NCBI RefSeq assembly: GCF_000497445.1
Contig: NZ_CM002285.1
Coordinates: 3,082,851 to 3,093,970 of the forward strand
Direction of reading: 5' to 3'
Source of the DNA: Streptomyces roseochromogenus subsp. oscitans DS 12.976
GTDB taxonomy: Bacteria > Actinomycetota > Actinomycetes > Streptomycetales > Streptomycetaceae
Length of the DNA: 11,120 nucleotides
Shown here: positions 1 to 4,356 of the stretch, in pieces
Layout of the letters: each line of letters starts with the position of its first letter
Numbering within the stretch: position 1 is the first letter of the stretch
Notes under the pieces: generated by a model
Told to the model about the DNA's origin: nothing
Database searches by the model: none
The model's input: only the letters and a program-made list of their open reading frames with translations
Translations under genes and position numbers: made by a program

Positions 1-1353
1 GAGTGGGCGGCGGCGGACCCTGGCGCGGCCTGGCTGCGCGCCTCCGGGGCGCGCGCGCTGCTGGCGGTGCCGCTGCTCGTCCAGGGCAGCACGCTCGGCG
101 TGGCGCTCTTCGGCCGGCGCCCAGGGCGGGGGCCGTTCGGCCCGGAGGAGCTGCGGCTGGCGCAGGAGTTCACAGCCAGGGCGGCCGCCGGCATCCGGCA
201 GGCCCGGTCCTACACACGCGCCCGCACCACCACCATGGCGCTGCAGCACAGCCTGCTCCCGCACACGCTGCCCGAGCAGGCGGCCCTGGAGATCGCCACC
301 CGCTATCTGCCCGCCGCGACCCGGGCCGGGGTGGGCGGCGACTGGTTCGACGTGATCCCGCTGTCCGGGGCGCGGGTGGCACTCGTCGTGGGCGATGTGG
401 TGGGCCACGGCATCCGCGCCTCGGCCACCATGGGCCGGCTGCGCACCGCCGTACGCACCCTCGCCGATGTCGATCTGCCGGCCGACGAACTCCTCACGCA
501 CCTCGACGACCTGGTCCTCCGGCTCGCCGCCGACGAGGGCAGCGCGGACCCGGCCGCCGAGACCGCCGGCGGCATCGGCACCACCTGTCTGTACGCGGTC
601 TACGACCCGGTCTCGCGCCGCTGCACCCTGGCCCGGGCCGGGCATCCGCCGCCCGCCGTGGTCAGCCCGGACGGCGCCGTGCGCTTCCTGGACGTGCCCG
701 CGGGGCCGCCGCTCGGGCTCGGCGGGCTGCCGTTCGAGGCCATCGAGACCGATCTGCCCGAGGGCAGCCTGCTCGTGCTCTACACCAACGGGCTGTTCGA
801 GGCCCGCGAGCACGACATCGACGAGGCGCTGGACAAGATGTTCGCCGCGCTCGGCCGGCCCGCGAAGTCGCTGGACGCGCTCTGCGACCATGTGCTCACC
901 GCGCTGCTGAGCCACCGCCCGGACGACGACATCGCCCTGCTCGTCGCCCGCACCCGGGTCCTGCACGAGGACCGGGTCGCCGCCTGGGAGCTGCGGAACG
1001 ACCCCACGGACGTCTCCCGCGCCCGCCACCTGGTCCACGACCAGCTGACCACGTGGGACCTGGAGGAAGCCGCCTTCCCCACCGAGCTGATGGTCAGCGA
1101 GCTGGTCACCAACGCCATGCGCTACGGCCGCCCGCCCATCCAGCTCCGGCTGATCCACCGGGACGCGACCCTGATCTGCGAGGTGTACGACTCCAGCGGC
1201 ACCACCCCGCACATGCGGCGCGCCCGTATCTTCGACGAGGGCGGCCGGGGCCTGCTGCTGGTCGCCCAGCTGGCCGACCGCTGGGGCACCCGGCACGACC
1301 GGGTCGGCAAGACGGTGTGGGCGGAGCAGTCGCTCTCCGGGGCGTCCGGGTGA
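1..1353 (+). CDS. SpoIIE/PP2C-type phosphatase with C-terminal HATPase domain (5' truncated)
   Basis: The frame is open from base 1, so the start lies outside the window; 450 residues are visible. Residues about 1-75 look like the end of a GAF sensor domain. Residues about 80-320 are a SpoIIE-type PP2C phosphatase core: the LQHSLLP entry motif, GGDWFD (113-118), VGDVVGHG (131-138), RAGHPPP and a late PDDDIALL (307-314). Residues about 330-448 are a GHKL/HATPase domain of the anti-sigma-factor type with N-box ELVTNAMRYG and GGRGLLLV. In this family the phosphatase acts on a phosphorylated anti-sigma-factor antagonist while the ATPase half resembles RsbW-like kinases, so the protein probably belongs to a partner-switching circuit. 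No membrane segment is visible in this part. Residue 263 is odd: the usual LYTDG motif reads LYTNG, replacing an Asp expected to bind metal. The stop faces the next gene's stop with a one-base gap. The family is secure; substrate and activity are not. Confidence 0.93.
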   Translation, partial: EWAAADPGAAWLRASGARALLAVPLLVQGSTLGVALFGRRPGRGPFGPEELRLAQEFTARAAAGIRQARSYTRARTTTMALQHSLLPHTLPEQAALEIATRYLPAATRAGVGGDWFDVIPLSGARVALVVGDVVGHGIRASATMGRLRTAVRTLADVDLPADELLTHLDDLVLRLAADEGSADPAAETAGGIGTTCLYAVYDPVSRRCTLARAGHPPPAVVSPDGAVRFLDVPAGPPLGLGGLPFEAIETDLPEGSLLVLYTNGLFEAREHDIDEALDKMFAALGRPAKSLDALCDHVLTALLSHRPDDDIALLVARTRVLHEDRVAAWELRNDPTDVSRARHLVHDQLTTWDLEEAAFPTELMVSELVTNAMRYGRPPIQLRLIHRDATLICEVYDSSGTTPHMRRARIFDEGGRGLLLVAQLADRWGTRHDRVGKTVWAEQSLSGASG

Positions 1354-1354
1354 G

Positions 1355-1867
1355 TCAGCCACTGCCGCCGTTGCCCCCACGGCCACCCTGACCGCTGGTC
1401 TCGCAGCCGACACCGAGGCAGATCCCGCCGTTGCCGCCCCGACCGCCGTTGCCGCCGTCGCCCGTGCCCGCCGCGTCGCCGCCGTTCCCGCCGGCGCCGC
1501 CGTTGACGCTGCCCGAGCAGACGCCGACGCAGATTCCGCCGTTGCCGCCCCTGGTGCCGTCCTGCCCCGATGCGCCGTCGGTGCCGGCGCCGCCGTTGGC
1601 GCTGCCGTTGCAGAGCCCGGCGCAGATGCCGCCGTCGTGTCCGCTGGTGCCGTTGACGGTGCCGTCGCAGTTGCCCGCGCAGATCGAGTCGCCGACGCGG
1701 ACGCTGCCGTTGCCCAGCTGGACGCTGCTGAGGCGGGGAGGGCCGCTGCCCGAGCCGCTGCCGGCGGGGCCGGTGTCGGCCATCGCGGCCGGTGCCATCG
1801 CGCCCCCGGCGATCACGAAGGTGGAGACCGCGAGCCCGAGACCGAATTTCCAGGAGTGCCTGCGCAT
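1355..1867 (-). CDS. Secreted Gly-rich protein with four cysteine pairs
   Basis: This is a 170-residue protein of no family I recognise. The start is ATG 1867, preceded by GAGAAGG at eight bases; a GTG at 1894 lies further upstream in frame but would include the ribosome binding site in the coding region. Residues 1-30 form a Sec signal peptide (MRRHSWKF, hydrophobic stretch, cleavage likely after AMA). The mature chain is about half Gly with Asn, Ser, Asp and Ala, and carries four copies of an I-C-x-G-x-C unit with cysteines at 63/67, 82/86, 113/117 and 150/155. The first three are CX3C and each is followed by a G-x-x-N-G turn; the last is CX4C. The regular pairing suggests disulfides or metal binding in an extracellular protein. 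It lies 43 bp after the collagen-like lipoprotein gene on the same strand and may share its transcript. The opposite-strand frame is Pro/Ala-rich shadow coding. Function unknown; a surface or matrix component is an inference. Confidence 0.8.
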   Translation of the reverse strand: MRRHSWKFGLGLAVSTFVIAGGAMAPAAMADTGPAGSGSGSGPPRLSSVQLGNGSVRVGDSICAGNCDGTVNGTSGHDGGICAGLCNGSANGGAGTDGASGQDGTRGGNGGICVGVCSGSVNGGAGGNGGDAAGTGDGGNGGRGGNGGICLGVGCETSGQGGRGGNGGSG

Positions 1868-1875
1868 GGGATTTA

Positions 1876-1882
1876 CCTTCTC
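1876..1882 (-). promoter_or_regulatory. Ribosome binding site deciding the start of the Cys-pair protein
   Basis: On the minus strand GAGAAGG stands eight bases before ATG 1867. It favours that ATG over the in-frame GTG at 1894, which has no comparable site. Confidence 0.7.
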
Positions 1883-1885
1883 TGA

Positions 1886-1925
1886 ATTTCTCACGGAGAT
1901 TCCGGACTTCTCACTGAGATTCCGG
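1886..1925 (-). repeat. Tandem 20-bp direct repeat across a stop codon
   Basis: Two adjacent 20-base units (1925-1906 and 1905-1886 on the minus strand) begin CCGGAATCTC and match at 18 of 20 positions. The first copy encodes the last codons and stop of the collagen-like lipoprotein; the second lies wholly in the spacer before the next gene. It looks like a local duplication that lengthened the intergenic spacer; no binding function is evident. Confidence 0.75.
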
Positions 1926-2354
1926 CTGCAGAAATGCGAGCCAGTCGCCGTTCAGGAGCTGACGCTCCCAGTTGCTGATTTCCTGCTCCGAGATCTTGTA
2001 CTTCTTGGCCGCGTCGGCCTGGGTGACCCGGCCCGTCAGCACGGTCAGCGCGATCCGCGCCTTGTCCAGCTGGGAGAGGTCCGACTTCGATTTGTCGGGC
2101 AGGTCCTGCAGGCCGTTGAACACGGAGCAGCCCGGCTTGCCGGGCTGGCCGGGCTCACCCGGCTGTCCGGGCGCGCCGCCCTTGCCGCCTTCGCCGCCTT
2201 CGCCGCAGTGCGACGACTGCTGCGCCAGAGCCGAGTAGCCGGTGGCGGCCGGGGCCGCGTGGGTGACTGCCTGGGCGCCGCACGCGGTGACGGTGACGAG
2301 AGCCGCGGAGGCCGCCGCGAGGAGGAAGGGACGCTGCCAGAGGTGTGTGGACAT
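1911..2354 (-). CDS. Collagen-like lipoprotein with transposase-like helix-turn-helix C-terminus
   Basis: This 147-residue protein starts at ATG 2354, with GGAG six bases upstream. Residues 1-24 are a lipoprotein signal peptide ending in the lipobox V-T-A-C, so Cys25 would be lipidated and the protein anchored on the outer face of the membrane. Residues 51-75 are eight uninterrupted Gly-X-Y triplets, the last five with Pro in the third position and charged or Gln residues in the second, bounded exactly by Cys50 and Cys76. Residues about 97-135 are predicted helical and resemble the helix-turn-helix of IS3-type transposase OrfA proteins (TGRVTQADAAKKY, then KISEQEISNWERQLL). A DNA-binding fold on an exported lipoprotein is hard to reconcile; it may be a domain reused for protein contacts. 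The gene follows a terminator-like hairpin, so it probably has its own promoter, and it is followed closely by the Cys-pair protein. I cannot assign a function. Confidence 0.82.
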   Translation of the reverse strand: MSTHLWQRPFLLAAASAALVTVTACGAQAVTHAAPAATGYSALAQQSSHCGEGGEGGKGGAPGQPGEPGQPGKPGCSVFNGLQDLPDKSKSDLSQLDKARIALTVLTGRVTQADAAKKYKISEQEISNWERQLLNGDWLAFLQPESQ

Positions 2355-2434
2355 CGAGGGCTCCGATTGCCATCAGAAGGAAGTGAAGAGGGGAAGTGAG
2401 GGGTTTCGGGTGCGGGCGCTGTGGCCCGGTCAGG

Positions 2435-2461
2435 GGGTGGAGGCCTGGGCGGCCTCCACCC
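2435..2461 (-). terminator. Hairpin after the periodic Gly-rich gene
   Basis: Perfect 11-bp arms (GGGTGGAGGCC and GGCCTCCACCC on the plus strand) surround a five-base loop. It lies 37 bases past the stop at 2499. No T-run follows, as is usual for Streptomyces terminators. It separates this gene from the two further downstream. Confidence 0.7.
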
Positions 2462-2498
2462 GGTTGGCGCTCAGCGGAGACGGGCTCGGCAGAGACGG

Positions 2499-3095
2499 TC
2501 AGAAGAGGCTGATGCCACCGGCACCACCGGACCCGCCGGCGCCGCCGAAGAGGCCGCCGAAGCCGCCCTTTCCGCCCTTGCCGCCGTTGCCGCCCTGGAA
2601 GATGCTGTTGCCGCCCTTCCCGCCGTTGCCGCCCTGGCCACCGACGAGGACGCCGTCGCCGCCGCCACCGCCGGAGCCGCCGCCACCGCCGGAGAAGATG
2701 CCGAAGCCACCGGCACCGCCGTCGCCGCCCTTACCGCCGATGACGCCTTCACCGCCGCCACCACCGCCACCGCCGCCACCACCGGCCAGGACCCCGTCGC
2801 CGCCCTTACCGCCGGCGCCGCCGTCACCACCGGTGCCGAGGACGCTGCCGCCACCGGATCCACCGGCGCCACCGCCGCCGCCGACCAGCCCGGAGCCGCC
2901 GTCACCACCGGCGCCACCGGCTCCGCCGCCATGGACGAAGGCCACGGTCGACGTGGGCATCGGGGCCGCCATCGCGGCGGACACGGGGAGGAGGACACCT
3001 CCGGTGACCAGCGCGGCGGAGGCGACGACGGTCGCCAGCCGGAGACCTCGGCGCTTCGGACGGATTTCGTCGTGGGTCTGCACATTACGAGTCAT
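2499..3095 (-). CDS. Secreted Gly-rich protein with 16-residue periodic hydrophobic pairs
   Basis: This 198-residue protein matches no family I can name. Start ATG 3095 has GGGAG seven bases upstream; longer in-frame readings run through this site. Residues 1-43 are a signal peptide: an unusually long basic N-region (EIRPKRRGLR), a hydrophobic core, and cleavage likely after AMA. The rest is dominated by GGxGGx sequence. Hydrophobic pairs interrupt the Gly tracts at 70/71, 85/86, 102/103, 118/119, 133/134, 149/150, 165/166, 182/183 and the C-terminal 197/198 (LV, VL, VL, VI, IF, VL, IF, LF, LF), spaced 15-17 residues. There is no cysteine. The composition recalls mycobacterial PGRS tracts, but there is no PE domain, so kinship is not implied. 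It sits 202 bp downstream of a Ser/Thr kinase gene and ends at a hairpin. The plus-strand Pro-rich reading is its shadow. A structural surface role is inference only. Confidence 0.82.
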   Translation of the reverse strand: MTRNVQTHDEIRPKRRGLRLATVVASAALVTGGVLLPVSAAMAAPMPTSTVAFVHGGGAGGAGGDGGSGLVGGGGGAGGSGGGSVLGTGGDGGAGGKGGDGVLAGGGGGGGGGGGEGVIGGKGGDGGAGGFGIFSGGGGGSGGGGGDGVLVGGQGGNGGKGGNSIFQGGNGGKGGKGGFGGLFGGAGGSGGAGGISLF

Positions 3096-3099
3096 GAGT

Positions 3100-3107
3100 C
3101 TTCTCCC
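3100..3107 (-). promoter_or_regulatory. Ribosome binding site of the periodic Gly-rich gene
   Basis: GGGAGAAG on the minus strand, with its GGGAG core seven bases before ATG 3095, fixes the start and gives a complete signal peptide. A further in-frame start 78 bases upstream (3173) would add 26 residues before the signal peptide. Confidence 0.7.
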
Positions 3108-3176
3108 ATGGATGTGAGGAAATCTGAATGCGAGGAATTCCGGAGAGAATTTCCACCCTCCGTGCCGCCTCATTTC

Positions 3177-3196
3177 CTTTCCGGTGCTTTCCGGTG
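3177..3196. repeat. Tandem 10-bp direct repeat upstream of the Gly-rich gene
   Basis: CTTTCCGGTG occurs twice with no gap (3177-3186 and 3187-3196), in the 202-bp spacer between the kinase stop and the Gly-rich gene's start. One DNA turn per repeat and the upstream position fit a regulator binding site, but no known box is matched. The rest of this spacer shows no gene and no convincing promoter hexamers. Confidence 0.6.
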
Positions 3197-3297
3197 AGGC
3201 CGCACTTCAAGTAGGCCCGAAGCGGAAATCCGGGTCATGTTCCGAGGACTCGGGACTTGACGGCACCACGGGAGTCGGGTAAGGCCCGCATAAGGGC

Positions 3298-4248
3298 TCA
3301 GATGAGGAACGGCCGCGCCCAGGAAGGCGGCTCAGGCGGCGGAACCCGGTCCACCGCGGTCGGCGTACGGCGGCGGGGGACGGGCTCGGCGACCGCGTCG
3401 CGCAGGGCCGCGACGAACTCCAGACAGGAGTCGTAGCGGTCGTCCGGGGCCTTCGCCAGGGCACGCCGGAGAACCGCGTCGGCGGCCGCCGGGATGTCCG
3501 GCCGCTCCTCGCTGAGGGCGGGCGGCGGGTCGTACTGGTGGGCCCAGAGCAGTTCGAGCTGGTCCTCCCGCCGGAAGGGCGGGGCACCCGTGAGCATCTC
3601 GTGCACGACGCAGGCCAGGCTGTACAGATCGGCCCGGCCGTCCACCGGGCGCCCGGCGATCCGCTCGGGCGCCACATAGTCGAGGGTGCCGACGAACTCG
3701 CCCGCGGTGGTGAACCCGGTGAGCGACAGCGACTTCTTCGCCAGCCCGAAGTCGGTGAGATAGACGTGCTCGGGGTGGTCGCTGTCGACGACCTTGGCGA
3801 CCAGGACGTTGCCGGGTTTGACGTCCCGGTGCACCAGCTCGCGCGCGTGGGCCGCGTCCAGGGCGGAGGCCAGCTGGGCCGCCATGCGCAGCGCGACCGC
3901 CACCGGCAGCCGGCCCTCCTGGTCGATCAGGGCGCGCAGATCCTGCCCGGAGACGTAGCACATGGCGATGTAGAGGAGCCCGTCGAACTCGCCGGCCTCG
4001 AAGACGGGGACGATGTTGGGATGGTCGATGGCGGCCGCCACCCGTGACTCCTGGGTGAAACGACGACGGAAGGCGTCGTTGCGGGTGTACTGCGGGGCGA
4101 GCAGCTTGAGCGCGACCGTCCGGCCGAGGCGCAGATCCTTGGCCTGGTAGACGACGGCCATGCCACCTCGGCCGAGTTCGCGTTCCACCCGGTAGCCCGC
4201 GATCTCGGCCCCGATCAGGCCGGAGGGGCTCTTGGGGGGCCAACTCAC
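3298..4248 (-). CDS. Soluble Hanks-type Ser/Thr protein kinase
   Basis: This 316-residue eukaryotic-type kinase carries every core motif: Gly-rich loop GRGGMA (26-31), VALK with Lys48, helix-C Glu67, HRDVKPGN (140-147) with catalytic Asp142, DFG (166-168) with Asp166, and APE (193-195). The activation segment is rich in Ser/Thr (173-181), the usual autophosphorylation sites. The domain fills residues about 17-285. After it there is only a short Pro/Arg tail, with no membrane helix and no PASTA or other sensor domain, so the enzyme is probably cytoplasmic and short for its family. The start is GTG 4248; no good Shine-Dalgarno is present and a -10-like hexamer lies six bases upstream, suggesting leaderless translation. 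Its neighbours are Lon upstream, behind a strong terminator, and the Gly-rich protein genes downstream on the same strand. Targets are unknown; control of the neighbouring export genes is only a guess. Confidence 0.95.
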   Translation of the reverse strand: MSWPPKSPSGLIGAEIAGYRVERELGRGGMAVVYQAKDLRLGRTVALKLLAPQYTRNDAFRRRFTQESRVAAAIDHPNIVPVFEAGEFDGLLYIAMCYVSGQDLRALIDQEGRLPVAVALRMAAQLASALDAAHARELVHRDVKPGNVLVAKVVDSDHPEHVYLTDFGLAKKSLSLTGFTTAGEFVGTLDYVAPERIAGRPVDGRADLYSLACVVHEMLTGAPPFRREDQLELLWAHQYDPPPALSEERPDIPAAADAVLRRALAKAPDDRYDSCLEFVAALRDAVAEPVPRRRTPTAVDRVPPPEPPSWARPFLI

Positions 4249-4254
4249 GCCTGA

Positions 4255-4260
4255 ATTCTA
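4255..4260 (-). promoter_or_regulatory. Candidate -10 of a leaderless kinase promoter
   Basis: The minus strand reads TAGAAT six bases before the GTG at 4248. That spacing would put transcription start at or next to the start codon, as in Streptomyces leaderless mRNAs, and agrees with the missing Shine-Dalgarno. The -35 (around GACTCT, 18 bases upstream) is weak. Confidence 0.45.
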
Positions 4261-4300
4261 CCGAGCTATACCGATATGAGAGTCCGGTGAGGGCGTACGG

Positions 4301-4338
4301 CGGAGGCCCGGGCCTCCCTCACGGGCCCCGGGCCTCCG
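4301..4338 (-). terminator. lon transcription terminator
   Basis: A perfect 12-bp inverted repeat (CGGAGGCCCGGG / CCCGGGCCTCCG) with a 14-base loop begins 18 bases after the Lon stop. There is no T-tract, as is common in this genus. It isolates the kinase from lon transcription. Confidence 0.78.
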
Positions 4339-4356
4339 TCTATCCGGCCGCGTCCG

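Noticed and set aside
1431..2399. Plus-strand 322-codon open frame across two minus-strand genes
   Set aside because: It runs antisense through both exported-protein genes and their spacer, with low-complexity Pro/Ala then Arg-rich sequence typical of a GC-rich shadow frame.
2499..2970. CRISPR-like or satellite repeat from the repeated CCGCCG pattern
   Set aside because: The repetition follows glycine codons of an open frame; there are no constant repeats with unique spacers.
1355..3095. Chaplin, rodlin or PE_PGRS identity for the Gly-rich proteins
   Set aside because: No chaplin domain with its two spaced cysteines, no rodlin sequence and no PE domain are present; only general Gly richness is shared.
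2242..3117. Plus-strand 291-codon Pro-rich open frame
   Set aside because: CCN codons are the complement of GGN in the minus-strand Gly-rich gene. It has no ribosome binding site and no domain, while the minus strand has a signal peptide and good start.
3235..3297. Kinase terminator from GACTC...GAGTC and GCCC...GGGC pairings
   Set aside because: The arms are only four to five bases and imperfect, below what GC-rich sequence gives by chance.
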